Positions 45,611 through 60,200 of a stretch of 64,000 bases of DNA are shown piece by piece (the stretch's first letter is position 1; each line of letters begins with the position of its first letter). The stretch is from Petrolisthes cinctipes. Taxonomy: Eukaryota; Arthropoda; Malacostraca; Decapoda; Porcellanidae. Where the stretch lies: the NCBI GenBank assembly GCA_033782935.1, contig JAWQEG010000509.1:762501-826500 (forward strand), in the 5' to 3' direction. Under the pieces are notes generated by a model. That model was not told where the DNA came from, searched no databases, and saw nothing but the letters and a program-made list of their open reading frames with translations. The position numbers and the translations under genes were made by a program.

Positions 45611-48600
45611 AACATGCTCAAAATCGATATTTTAAGTGTCCAAAGTCGATATGTGCATACATCTTCTGTACCCGTTTATATCTCAAATTCAGGCTCAAAA
45701 CACCCGAAAATTCGGTATTTTTTGGTCCTAGAAGCGATCTGTACATGCCTACTCCTAGTAAGAATGTTTTCAAGATACAGACCAAAAACATGCTGAAAAT
45801 CGATATTTTAGGAGCCCAAAAGTCGATATGTGCATGCATCTTCTGTACACGTTTATATCTGAAATTCAGGCTCAAAACACCTGATAATTAGATATTTTGA
45901 GGTCCCAGAAGCGATTTGTACATGCATACTCAGTGCTAGAATATTTTCAAAAATATAGGCCCAAAACATGCTAAAAATCGATATTTTAGGTGCCCAAAGT
46001 CGATATCTCAAATTCAGGCCCAAAACACCCGAAAATTCGATATTTTGGGGTCCCTGAAGCGATTTGTACATGGCTACTCCTTGTTAGAGTTCTTTCAAAA
46101 TACAAGCCCAAAACATACTGAAAATCGATCTTTTAGGTGCCCAAAAGTCGATATGTGCATGCATCTTCTGTACCCGTTTATATCTCAAATTCTGACTCCA
46201 AACACCCGAAAATTCGATATTTTTGGGTCCCAGAAGCGATTTGTACATGCCTACTCAGTGCCAGATTATTTTCAAAATATAGGCCCAAAACATGCTAAAA
46301 ATCGATATTTTAAGTGCCCAAAGTCGATATCTCAAATTCAGGCCAAAAACACCTGAAATCTCGATATTTTGGGATCCCAGAAGCAATCTGTACATGCCTA
46401 CTCCGTGTTAGAGCATTTTCAAACTACAGGCCCAAAGCATGCTGAAAATCGCTAGTTTAGGTGCCCAAAGTCAATATGTGTATGCATCTTCTGCACCCGT
46501 TTATATAAAATATTCAACCTCAAAACACCCGAAAATTCGATATTTTTGGGTCCCAGAAGCGATCTGTACATGCCTACTCAGTGCTAGAATGTTTTCAAAG
46601 TAAAGGCTCAAAACATGCTAAAAATCGATATTTTAAGTGTCTAGAGTCGATATGTGCATGCATCTTCTGTACCCGTTTATATCCCAAATTCAGGCTCAAA
46701 ACACACGAAAATTCGATATTTTGGGGTCCCAGAAGCGATCTGTACATGCCTACTCAGTGCTAGAATATTTTCAAAATATAGACCCAAAACATGCTTAAAA
46801 TCGATATTTTAAGTGTCCAAAGTCGATATGTGAATACATCTTCTGTACCCGTTTATATCTCAAATTCAGGCTCAAAACACCCGTAAATTCGGTATTTTTT
46901 GGTCCTAGAAGCGATCTGTACATGCCTACTCCTAGTAAGAATGTTTTCAAGATACAGACCAAAAACATGCTGAAAATCGATATTTTAGGAGCCCAAAAGT
47001 CGATATGTGCATGCATCTTCTGTACCCGTTTATATCTCAAATTCAGGCTCAAAACACCTGAAAATTCGATATTTTGGGGTCCCACACGCGATCTGTACAT
47101 GCCTACACAGTGCTAGAATATTTTCAAAAATATAGGCCCAAAACATGCTAAAAATCGATATTTTAGGTGCACAAAGTCGATATCTCAAATTCAGGCCCAA
47201 AACACCCGAAAATTCGATATTTTGGGGTCCCTGAAGCGATTTGTACATGGCTACTCCTTGTTAGAGTTCTTTCAAAATACAAGCCCAAAACATACTGAAA
47301 ATCGATCTTTTAGGTGCCCAAAAGTCGATATGTGCATGCATCTTCTGTACCCGTTTATATCTCAAATTCAGACTCCAAACACCCGAAAATTCGATATTTT
47401 AGGGTCCCAGAAGCGATTTGTACATGCCTACTCAGTGCCAGATTATTTTCAAAATATAGGCCCAAAACATGCTAAAAATCGATATTTTTAGTGCTCAAAG
47501 TCGATATCTCAAATTCAGGCCAAAAACACCTGAAAACTCGATATTTTGGGTTCCCAGAAGCGATCTCTACATGCCTACTCCGTGTTAGAGCATTTTCAAA
47601 ATACAGGCCCAAAGCATGCTGAAAATCGCTAGTTTAGGTGCCCAAAGTCAATATGTGTATGCATCTTCTGCACCCGTTTATATAAAATATTCAACCTCAA
47701 AACACCCGAAAATTCGATATTTTTGGGTCCCAGAAGCGATCTGTACATGCCTATTCAGTGCTAGAATGTTTTCAAAGTAAAGGCTCAAAACATGCTAAAA
47801 ATCGATATTTTAAGTGTCTAAAGTCGATATGTGCATGCATCTTCTGTACCCGTTTATATCCCAAATTCAGGCTCAAAACACCCGAAAATTCGATATTTTG
47901 GGGTCCAAGAAGCGATCTGTACATGCCTACTCAGTGCTAGAATATTTTCAAAATATAGACCCAAAACATGCTCAAAATCGATATTTTAAGTGTCCAAAGT
48001 CGATATGTGCATACATCTTCTGTACCCGTTTATATCTCAAATTCAGGCTCAAAACACCCGAAAATTCGGTATTTTTTGGTCCAAGAAGCGATCTGTACAT
48101 GCCTACTCCTAGTAAGAATGTTTTCAAGATACAGACCAAAAACATGCTGAAAATCGATATTTTAGGAGCCCAAAAGTCGATATGTGCATGCATCTTCTGT
48201 ACACGTTTATATCTGAAATTCAGGCTCTAAACACCTGAAAATTCGATATTTTGGGGTCCCAGAAGCGATCTGTACATGCCTACTCAGTGCTAGAATATTT
48301 TCAAAAACATAGGCCTAAAACATGCTAAAAATCGATATTTAAGGTGCCCAAAGTCGATATCTCAAATTCAGGCCCAAAACACCCGAAAATTCGATATTTT
48401 GGGGTCCCTGAAGCGATTTGTACATGGCTACTCCTTGTTAGAGTTCTTTCAAAATACAAGCCCAAAACATACTGAAAATCGATCTTTTAGGTGCCCAAAA
48501 GTCGATATGTGCATGCATCTTCTGTACCCGTTTATATCTCAAATTCAGACTCCAAACACCCGAAAATTCGATATTTTTGGGTCCCAGAAGCGATTTGTAC

Positions 48601-49760
48601 ATGCCTACTCAGTGCCAGATTATTTTCAAAATATAGGCCCAAAACATGCTAAAAATCGATATTTTAAGTGCCCATAGTCGATATCTCAAATTCAGGCCAA
48701 AAACACCTGAAAACTCGATATTTTGGGATCCCAGAAGCGATCTGTACATGCATACTCCGTGTTAGAGCATTTTCAAAATACAGGCCCAAAGCATGCTGAA
48801 AATCGCTAGTTTAGGTGCCCAAAGTCAATATGTGTATGCATCTTCTGCACCCGTTTATATAAAATATTCAACCTCAAAACACCCGAAAATTCGAAATTTT
48901 TGGGTCCCAGAAGCGATCTGTACATGCCTACTCAGTGCTAGAATGTTTTCAAAGTAAAGGCTCAAAACATGCTAAAAATCTATATTTTAAGTGTCTAAAG
49001 TCGATATGTGCATGCATCTTCTGTACCCGTTTATATCCCAAATTCAGGCTCAAAACACCCGAAAATTCGATATTTTGGGGTCCCAGAAGCGATCTGTACA
49101 TGCCTACTCAGTGCTAGAATATTTTCAAAATATAGACCCAAAACATGCTCAAAATCGATATTTTAAGTGTCCAAAGTCGATATGTGCATACATCTTCTGT
49201 ACCCGTTTATATCTCAAATTCAGGCTCAAAACACCCGAAAATTCGGTATTTTTTGGTCCTAGAAGCGATCTGTACATGCCTACTCCTATTAAAAATGTTT
49301 TCAAGATACAGACCAAAAACATGCTGAAAATCGATATTTTAGGAGCCCAAAAGTCGATATGTGCATGCATCTTCTGTACCCGTTTATATCTCAAATTCAG
49401 GATCAAAACACCTGAAAATTCGATATTTTGGGGTCCCAGACGCAACCTGTACATGCCTACTCAGTGCTAGAATATTTTAAAAAATATAGGCCCAAAACAT
49501 GCTAAAAATCGATATTTTAGGTGCCCAAAGTCGATATCTCAAATTCATGCCCAAAACACCCGAAAATTCGATATTTTGAGGTCCCTGAAGCGATTTGTAC
49601 ATGTCTACTCCTTGTTAGAGTTCTTTCAAAATACAAGCCCAAAACATACTGAAAATCGATCTTTTAGGTGCCCAAAAGTCGATATGTGCATGCATCTTCT
49701 GTACCCGTTTATATCTCAAATTCAGACTCAAAACACTCGAAAATTCGGTATTTTTGGTTC
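45610..49760 (+). repeat. 1177-bp higher-order repeat, about 3.5 copies
   Basis: Anchor sequences recur at 45618, 46795, 47972 and 49149, each step 1177 bp. The unit has seven monomers: the five of the 852-bp unit plus a full and a shortened monomer (325 bp in all). Periodicity stops near 49760. Confidence 0.92.
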
Positions 49761-52700
49761 CTAGAAGCGATCTGTACATGCCTACTCCTAGTTAGAATAT
49801 TGTCAAGATACAGACCCAAAACATGCTCAAAATCGATATTTTAGGTGACTAAAAGTCGATATGTGCATGCATCTTTTGCACCCGTTTATATCCCAAATTT
49901 AACCTCAAAACACCCGAAAATTCGATATTTTGGTGTCCGACAAGCGAACTGTACATGCCTACTCCGTGTTAGAGTATTTTCAAAATACAGGCCCAAAACA
50001 TACTGAAAATCGTTCTTTTACGTGCCTTAAAGTCGATATGAGCATGCATCTTCTGTACCCGTTTATATTTTAAATTCAGCTCCAAACACCCGAAAATTTG
50101 ATATTTTGGGGTCCCAGAAGCGATCTGTACATGCCTAGTCAGATACAGGCCCAAAACATTCTGAAAATCGATATTTTAGGTGCCCAAAGTCAATATGTGT
50201 ATGCATCTTCTGCACCCGTTTATATCCCAAATTCAACATTAAAAACACCCGAAAATTTTACATTTCTGGATCCCAGAAGCGATCTGTACATGCCTACTCA
50301 GTGCAAGAATATTTTCAAAATATAGGCTCAAAACATGTTGAAAATCGATATTTTAGGTGCCCAAAGTCAATATGTGTATGCATCTTCTGCACCCGTTTAT
50401 ATCCCAATTTTCAACCTCAAAACACCCAAAAATTCGATATTGTGGGGTTGCTGATGCGATCTGTACATGCCTAACCCGTGTTAGAGAATTTTCTGAATAC
50501 AGGCCCAAAACATACTGAAAATCGATCTTTTAGGTGCCCAAAAGTCGATATATATCGTGCATGCATCTTCTGTACCCGTTTATATCTCAAATTCAACCTC
50601 AAAACACCCGAAAATTCGATATTTTGAGGTCCCAGAAGCGATCAATACATGCCTAATCCGTGTTAGAGTATTTTTTAAATACAGGCCCAAAACATGCTGA
50701 AAATCGATATTTTAGGTGCCCAAAGTCAATATGTACATGCATCTTGTGTACCCGTTTATATCTCAAATTCATGCTCCAAACACCCGAAAATTCGATATTT
50801 TGGGGTCCCAGAAGCGATCTGTACATGCCTACTCCTTGTTAGAATGTTTTCGAGATACAGACCCAAAACATGCTCAAAATCGATATTTTAGGTGCCCAAA
50901 GTCAATACGTACATGCATCTTCTGCACCAGATTATATTCCAAATTCATCCTTAAAACAACCGAAAATACGATATTTTGGGTTCCCAGAAGCGATCTGTAC
51001 ATGCCTACTCAGTGTTAGAATGTTTACAAAATATAGGCTCAAAACATGCTAAAAATCGATATTTTAAGTGTCCAAAGTCAATATGTGGATGCATCTTCAG
51101 TACCAGTTTATATCTCAAATTCAGGCTCAAAACACTCGAAAATTCGATATTTTGAGGTTCCAGTAGCGATCTGTACATGCATACCCCGTGTTAGAGAATT
51201 TTCTAAATATAGCTGCAAAACATGCTGAAAATCGATCTTTTAGGTGCCCAAAGTCAATATGTGCATTCATCTTCTGTACCCGTTTATATCTCAAATTCAG
51301 GCTTAAAACACTCGAAAATTCGATATTTTTGGGTCCCAGAAGCGATCTGTACATGCCTACTCAGTGCTAGAATGTTTTCAAAATATAGGCTCAAAACATG
51401 CTAAAAATCGATATTTTTAGTGTCCAAAGTTGATCTTCTGTATCTGTTTATATCTTAAATTCAGGCTCAAAACACCCGAAAATTCGGTATTTTTGGGTCC
51501 TAGAAGCGATATGTACATGCCTACTCCTAGTTAGAATGTTTTCAAGATACAGACCCAAAACATGCTCAAAATCGATAATTTAGGTGCCCGTTTATATCTC
51601 AAATTCAGGCTCAAAACACCCGAAAATTCGATATTTTGAGGTTCTAGAAGCGATCTGTACATGCCTACTCCTAGTTAGAATGTTTTCAAGATACAGACCC
51701 AAAACATGCTCAAAATCGATATTTTAGGTGCCCAAAGTCAATATGTGCATGCATCTTCTGCACCAGATTATATTCCAAATTCATCCTCAAAAACACCCGA
51801 AAATTCGATATTTTGGGTTCCCAGAAGCGATCTGTACATGCCTACTCAGTGCTAGATTGTTTTCAAAATATAGGCTCAAAACATGCTAAAAATCGATATT
51901 TTTAGTGTCAAAAGTCGATCTTCTGTACCCGTTTATATCTTAAATTCAGGCTCAAAACACTCGAAAATTCGGTATTTTTGGGTCCTAGAAGCGATATGTA
52001 CATGCCTACTCCTAGTTAGAATGTTTTCAAGATACAGACCCAAAACATGCTCAAAATCGATATTTTAGGTGTCCAAAAGTTGATATGTGCATGCATCTTC
52101 TGTACCCGTTTATATCTCAAATTCAGGCTCAAAACACCCGAAAATTCGATATTTTGGAGTCCCAGAAGCGATATGTACATGCTTACTCCGTGTTAGAGTA
52201 TTTACAAAATACAGGCACAAAACATACTGAAAATCGATCTTTTAGGTGCCCAAAAGTCGATATGTGCGTGCATCTTCTGTACCCGTTTATATCTCTAATT
52301 CAGTTTCCAAACACCCGGAAAATCGATATTTTGGGGTCCCAGAAGCGTTCTGTACATGCCTATTCAGATACAGGCCAAAAACATGCTGAAAATCGATATT
52401 TTAGGTGCCCAAAGTCAATATGTGTATGTATCTTCTGCAACCGTTTATATCCCAAATTCAACCCCAAAACACCCGAAAATTTGATATTTTTTGGCCCCAG
52501 AAGTGATCTGTACATGCCTACTCAGTGCTAGAATGTTTTCAAAATATAGGCTCAAAACATGCTAAAAATCGATATTTTTAGTGTCCAAATTCGATCTTCT
52601 GTACCCGTTTATATCTTAAATTCAGGCTCAAAACACCCGAAAATTCGGTATTTTTGGGTCCTAAAAGCGATATGTACATGCCTACTACTAGTTAGAATGT

Positions 52701-53089
52701 TTTCAAGATACAGACCCAAAACATGCTCAAAATCGATATTTTAGGTGCCTAAAAGTCGATATGTGCATGCATCTTCAGTACCCGTTTATATCTCTAATTC
52801 AGGCTGAAAACACCCGAAAATTCTATATTTTTGGGTCCCAGAAGCGATCTGTACATGCCTACTCAGTGTTATAGTATTTTCAAAATACAGGCCCAAAACA
52901 TGCTGAAAATCGATATTTTACGTGCCCAAAGTCGATATCTCAAATTCAGGCCCAAAACACCCGAAAATTCGATATTTTGGGGTCCCAGAAGCGATCTGTA
53001 CATGCCTACTCAGTGCTAGAATGTTTTCAAAATATAGGCTAAAAACATGCTAAAAATCGATATTTTAAGTGTTCAAAGTCGATATGTGC

Positions 53090-54735
53090 ATGCATCTTCT
53101 GTACCCGTTTATATCTCAAATTCAGGTTCCAAACACCCGGAAATTCGATATTTTGGGGTCCCAAAAGCGATCTGTACAAGCCTATTCAGATACAGGCCCA
53201 AAACATGATGAAAATCGATATTTTAGGTGCCCCAAGTCAATATGTGTATGCATCTTCTGCAACCGTTTATATCCCAAATTCGACCCCAAAACACACGAAA
53301 ATTCGATATTTTTTGGTCCCAGAAGCGATCTGTATATGCCTACTCAGTGCTAGAATTTTTTCAAAATATAGGCTCAAAACATACTGAAAATCGATCTTTT
53401 AGGTGCCCAAAAGTCGATATGTGCGTGCATCTTCTGTACCCGTTTATATCTCAAATTCAGGCTCCAAACACCCGAAAATTCGATATTTCATGGTCCCAGA
53501 AGCGATCTGTACATGCCTACTCAGATACAGGTCCTAAACATGCTGAAAATCGATATTTTAGGTGCCCAAAGTCAATATGTGTATGCATCTTCTGCACCCG
53601 TTTATATTCCAAATTCAACCTCAAAACATCCAAAAATTCGATATTTTTGGGTCCCAGAAGCGATTTGTACATGCCTACTCAGTGCTAGATTATTTTCAAA
53701 ATATTGGCCCAAAACATGCTAAAAATCGATATTTTAGGTGCCCAAAGTCGATATCTCAAATTCAGGCCAAAGACACCTGAAAACTCGATATTTTGGGATC
53801 CCAGAAGCGATCTGTACATGCCTACTACGTGTTAGAGCTTTTTCAAATTACAGGCCCATATCATACTGAAAATCGATCTTTTAAGTGCCCAAAAGTCGAT
53901 ATGTGCATGCATCTTCTGTACCCGTTTATATCTCAAATTCAGGTTCCAAACACCCGGAAATTCGATATTTTGGGGTCCCAAAAGCGATCTGTACAAGCCT
54001 ATTCAGATACAGGCCCAAAACATGATGAAAATCGATATTTTAGGTGCCCCAAGTCAATATGTGTATGCATCTTCTGCAACCGTTTATATCCCAAATTCGA
54101 CCCCAAAACACACGAAAATTCGATATTTTTTGGTCCCAGAAGCGATCTGTATATGCCTACTCAGTGCTAGAATTTTTTCAAAATATAGGCTCAAAACATA
54201 CTGAAAATCGATCTTTTAGGTGCCCAAAAGTCGATATGTGCGTGCATCTTCTGTACCCGTTTATATCTCAAATTCAGGCTCCAAACACCCGAAAATTCGA
54301 TATTTCATGGTCCCAGAAGCGATCTGTACATGCCTACTCAGATACAGGTCCTAAACATGCTGAAAATCGATATTTTAGGTGCCCAAAGTCAATATGTGTA
54401 TGCATCTTCTGCACCCGTTTATATTCCAAATTCAACCTCAAAACATCCAAAAATTCGATATTTTTGGGTCCCAGAAGCGATTTGTACATGCCTACTCAGT
54501 GCTAGATTATTTTCAAAATATTGGCCCAAAACATGCTAAAAATCGATATTTTAGGTGCCCAAAGTCGATATCTCAAATTCAGGCCAAAGACACCTGAAAA
54601 CTCGATATTTTGGGATCCCAGAAGCGATCTGTACATGCCTACTCCGTGTTAGAGCTTTTTCAAATTACAGGCCCATATCATACTGAAAATCGATCTTTTA
54701 AGTGCCCAAAAGTCGATATGTGCATGCATCTTCTG
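53090..54735 (+). repeat. 817-bp tandem duplication, nearly identical
   Basis: 53090-53906 and 53907-54735 match with very few substitutions (for example CTACTACGTG at 53823 against CTACTCCGTG at 54640). This is the youngest-looking duplication in the array. Confidence 0.92.
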
Positions 54736-55238
54736 TACCCGTTTATATCTCAAACTCAGGCTACAAACACCCGAAAATTCGATATTTTGGGGTCCCAGAA
54801 GCGATCTGTACATGCCTACTCAGATACAGGCCCAAAACATGCTGAAAATCGATATTTTAGGTGCCCAAAGTTAATATGTGTATGCATCTTCTGCACCCGT
54901 TTATATCTCAAATTCAGGATCAAAACACCCGAAAATTCGATATTTTGGGTCCCAGAAGCGATCTGTACATGCCTACTCAGTGCTAGAATGTTTTCAAAGT
55001 AAAGGCTGAAAACATGCTAAAAATCGATATTTTAAGTGTCTAAAGTCGATATGTACATGCATCTTCTGTACCCGTTTATATCTCAAATTCAGGCTCAAAA
55101 CACCTGAAAATTCGGTATTTTGGGGACCTAGAAGCGAAATGTACATGCCTACACCTAGTGAGAATGTTTTCAAGATACAGACCGAAAACATGCTCAAAAT
55201 CGATATTTTAGGTGCCCAAAAGTCGATATGTGCATGCA

Positions 55239-55340
55239 GTTGACACACGTGTGTGTGTGAGTAGCAGTTGACCTGGGCCACGGTAACGGGCTTGATGAAG
55301 CCTATGTCCTGTGTCAAAAAAAAAAAAAAAAAAAAAAAAA
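55239..55340 (+). mobile_element. Retroposed poly-A insert in the satellite, copy 1
   Basis: 102 bp of non-satellite sequence start GTTGACACACGTGTGTGTG and end in a long A-run after GTGTC. It interrupts a monomer between GCATGCA and TCAGTACCC; about 3 bp of the monomer are missing and no target duplication is seen. It looks like a very short 3' end of a LINE or other retrocopy. Confidence 0.85.
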
Positions 55341-56431
55341 TCAGTACCCGTTTATATCTCAAATTCAGGCTCAAAACACCCGAAAATTCGATATTTTGGG
55401 GTCCCAGAAGCGATCTGTACATGCCTACTCCGTGTTTTAGTATTTTCAAAATACAGGCCCAAAACATGTTGAAAATCTATATTTTAGGTGACCAAAGTCA
55501 ATATGTGCATGCATCTTCTGTACCCGTTTATATCTCAAATTCAGGATCAAAACACCCGAAAATTCAGTATTTTTGGGTCCTAGTAGCGATCTGTACATGC
55601 CTACTCCTAGTTAGAATGTTTTCAAGATACAGACCCAAAACATGCTTAAAATCGGTATTTTTGGTGCCCAAAAGTCGATATGTGCATGTATCTTCAGTAC
55701 CCGTTTATATCTGAAATTCAGGCTCAAAACACCCGAAAATTCGATATTTTGGGGTCCCATGAGCGATCTGTACATTCCTACTCCGTGTTAGAATATTTTC
55801 AAAATACAGGCCCAAAACATGCTGAAAATCGATATTTTAGGTGCCCAAAGTCGATTTCTCAAATTCAGGCCCAAAACACCCGAAAATTCGATATGTGCAT
55901 GCTTCTTCTGTACCCGTTTATATCTTAAATTCAGGGTCAAAACACCCGAAAATTTAATATTTTGGGGTCCCCGAAGCGATCTGTACATGCCTACTCCGTG
56001 TTAGAGCATTTTCAAAATACAGGATCAAAACATGCTGAAAATCGCTAGTTTAGGTGCCTAAAGTCAATATGTGTATGCATCTTCTGCACCCGTTTATATC
56101 AAAAATTCAACCTCAAAACACCCGAAAATTCGATATTTTGGGTCCCAGAAGCGATCTGTACATGCCTACTCAGTGCTAGAATGTTTTCAAAGTAAAGGCT
56201 GAAAACATGCTAAAAATCGATATTTTAAGTGTCTAAAGTCGATATGTACATGCATCTTCTGTACCCGTTTATATCTCAAATTCAGGCTCAAAACACCTGA
56301 AAATTCGGTATTTTGGGGACCTAGAAGCGAAATGTACATGCCTACACCTAGTGAGAATGTTTTCAAGATACAGACCGAAAACATGCTCAAAATCGATATT
56401 TTAGGTGCCCAAAAGTCGATATGTGCATGCA

Positions 56432-56533
56432 GTTGACACACGTGTGTGTGTGAGTAGCAGTTGACCTGGGCCACGGTAACGGGCTTGATGAAGCCTATGT
56501 CCTGTGTCGAAAAAAAAAAAAAAAAAAAAAAAA
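56432..56533 (+). mobile_element. Retroposed poly-A insert in the satellite, copy 2
   Basis: The same insert at the same monomer position, 1193 bp after copy 1, with matching neighbouring monomers (54939 onward against 56132 onward). It is therefore a duplicate made together with the satellite, not a second insertion. Confidence 0.88.
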
Positions 56534-57289
56534 TCAGTACCCGTTTATATCTCAAATTCAGGCTCTAACACCCGAAAATTCGATATTTTGGGGTCCCAGA
56601 AGTGATCTGTACATTCCTACTCCGTGGTAGAGTATTTTCAAAATACAGGCCCAAAACATGCTGAAAATCGATATTTTAGGTGCCCAAAGTCGATATATTA
56701 ATTTCATGCCCAAAACAACCGAAAATTCGATATTTTGGGGTCCCAGAAGCGATCTGTACATGCCTACTCCTTGTGAGAGTATTTTCAATATACAGTCCCA
56801 AAACATACTGAAAATCGATATTTTAGGTGACCAAAGTCAATATGTGTATGCATCTTCTGCACCCATTTATATCCCAAATTCAACCTCAAAACACCCAAAA
56901 ATTCGATATTTTTTGGGTCCCAGAAGCGAACTGTATATGCCTAGTCAGTGCAAGAATGTTTTCAAAATATAGGCTCAAAACACGCTAAAAATCGATATTT
57001 TAAGTATCCAAAGTCGATATGTGCATGCATCTTCTGTACCCGTTTATATCTCAAATTCAGGATCAAAACACCCGAAAATTCGATATTTTGGGGTCCCAGA
57101 AGTGATCTGTACATGCCTACTTAGTGCTAGAATATTTTCAAAATATAGGCCCAAAACATGCTAAAAAAATCGATATTTTAGGTGCCCAAAGTCGATATCA
57201 CAAATTCAGCCCCAAAACACCCGAAAATTCGATATTTTGGGGTCCCAGAAGCGAACTGTACATGCCTACTCCGTGTTAGAGTATTTTCA

Positions 57290-60200
57290 AAATACAGGCC
57301 CATATCATACTGAAAATCGATCTTTTAATTGCCCAAAAGTCGATATGTGCATGCATCTTCTGTACCCGTTTATATCTCAAACTCAGGCTACAAACACCCG
57401 AAAATTCGATATTTTGGGGTCCCAGAAGCGATCTGTACATGCCTACTCAGATACAGGCCCAAAATATGCTGAAAATCGATATTTTAGGTGCCCAAAGTTA
57501 ATATGTGTATGCATCTTCTGTACCTGTTTATACCTCAAATTCAGGCTCCAAACACCTGAAAATTTGATATTTTTTGGTCCTAGAAGTGATATGTACTTGC
57601 CTACTCTGTGTGAGAGTATTTTCAAAATACAGGCCCAAAACATGCTGAAAATCGATATTTTAGGTGACCAAAGTCAATATGTGTATGCATCTTCTGCACT
57701 CGTTTATATCTCAAATTCAACCTCAAAACACCCGAAAATTCGATATTTTTGGATCCCAGAAGCAATCTGTGAATGCCTACTCAGTGCTAAAATGTTTTCA
57801 AAATATAGTCTCAAAACATGCTAAAAATAGATATTTTAAGTGTCCAAAGTCGATATGTGCATGCATCTTCTGTACCCGTTTATATCTCAAATTCAACCTC
57901 AAAACACCCGAAAATTCGATATTTTTGGGTCCCACAAGCAATCTGTACATGCCTACTCAGTGCTAGAATGTTTTCAAAATATAGGCTCAAAACATGCTAA
58001 AAATAAATATTTTTAGTGTCCTAAGTCGATATGTGCATGCATCTTCTGTAACCGTTTATATCTCAAATTCAGGATCAAAACACCCAAAAATACGGTATTT
58101 TTTTGTCCTAGAAGCGATCTGTAAATGCCTACACCTAGTTAAAATGTTTTCAAGATACAGACCAAAAACATGCTCAAAATCGATATTTTAGTGGCCCAAA
58201 AGTCGATATGTTCATGCATCTTCAGTAGCCGTTTATATTTCAAATTCAGGCTCAAAACACCCGAAAATTCGATATTTTTGAGTGCAAGAAGCGATCTGTA
58301 CATGCCTACTCTGTGTCAGAGTATTTTCAAATATAGGCCCAAAACATGCTAAAAATCGAAATTTTAGGTGCCCAAAGTCGATATCTCAAATTCATGCCCA
58401 AAACACCGAAAATTCGATATTTTGGGGTCCCAGAAGCGAACTGTACATGCCTACTCCGTGTTAGAGTATTTTCAAAATACAGGCCCATAACATACTGAAA
58501 ATCGATCTTTTAGGTGCCCAAAAGTCGATATGTGCATGCATCTTCTGTACCCGTTTATATCTCAAATTCAGGCTCCAAACACCCGAAAATTTGATATTTT
58601 GGGGTCCCAGAAGCGATCGGTACATGCCTATTCAGATACAGGCCCAAAACATGCTGAAAATCGATATTTTAGGTGCCCAAAGTTAATATGTGTATGCATC
58701 TTCTGCACTCGTTTATATCTCAATTTCAACTTCAAAACACCCGAAAATTAGAGATTTTTGGTTCCCAGAAGCGATCTGTGAATGCCTACTCAGTGCTAGA
58801 ATGTTTTCAAAATATAGGCTCAAAACATGCTTAAAATCGATATTTTAAGTGTCCAAAGTGCTAGCATCTTCTGTACCCGTTTATATCTCAAATTCAACAT
58901 CAAAACACCCGAAAATTCGATATTTTTGGATCCCAGAAGCGATCTGTGAATGCCTACTCCGTGTTAGAGTATTTTCAAAATACAGGCCCAAAACATGCTG
59001 AAAATCGATAGTTTAGGTGACCAAAGTCAATATGTGTATGCATCTTCTGTACCCGTTTATATCCCAAATTCAACCTCAAAACACCCGAAAATTCGATATT
59101 TTTTGGGTCCCAGAAGCGAACTGTACATGCCTACTCAGTGCTAGAATGTTTTCAAAATATAGGCTCAAAACATGCTAAAAATCAATATTTTAAGTGTCCA
59201 AAGTCGATATCTGCATGTATCTTCTGTACCCGTTTATATTTCAAATTCAGGATCAAAACTCCCGAAAATTCGATATTTTGGGGTCCCAGAAGTGATCTGT
59301 ACATGCCTACTCAGTGCTAGAATGTTTTCAAAATATAGGCTCAAAACATGCTAAAAATTGATATTTTAGGTGCCTAAAGTCGATATCTCAAATTCAGGCC
59401 CAAAACACCTGAAAATTCGATATTTTGGGGTCCCAGAAGCGAACTGTACATGCCTACTCCGTGTTAGAGTATTTTCAAAATACAGGCCCATAACATACTG
59501 AAAATCGATCTTTTAGGTGCCCAAAAGTCGATATGTGGATGCATCTTCTGTACCCGTTTATATCTCAAATTCAGGCTCCAAACACCCGAAAATTCGATAT
59601 TTTGGGGTCCCAAAAGCGATCTGTACATGCCTACTCAGATACAGGCCCAAAACATGCTGAAAATCGATATTTTAGGTGCCCAAAGTTAATATGTGTATGC
59701 ATCTTCTGCACTCGTTTATATCTCAAATTCAACCTCAAAACACCCGAAAATTCGATATTTTTGGGTCCCAGAAGCGATCTGCACATGCCTACTCAGTGCT
59801 ACAATGTTTTCAAAATATAGGCTCAAAACATGCTAAAAATCGATATTTTAAGTGTCCAAAGTCGATATGTGCATGCATCTTCTGTACCCGTTTATATCTC
59901 AAATTCAGGATCAAAACACCCGAAAATTCGATATTTTGGGGTCCCAGAAGTGATCTGTACATGCCTACTTAGTGCTAGAATATTTTCAAAATATTGGCCC
60001 AAAACATGCTAAAAATCGATATTTTATGTGCCCAAAGTCGATATCTCAAATTCAGGTGCAAAACACCCGAAAATTCGATATTTTGGAGTCCCAGAAGCGA
60101 ACTGTACATGCCTACTCCGTGTTAGAGTATTTTCAAAATACAGGCCCATAACATACTGAAAATCGATCTTTTAGGTGCCCAAAAGTCGATATGTGCATGC

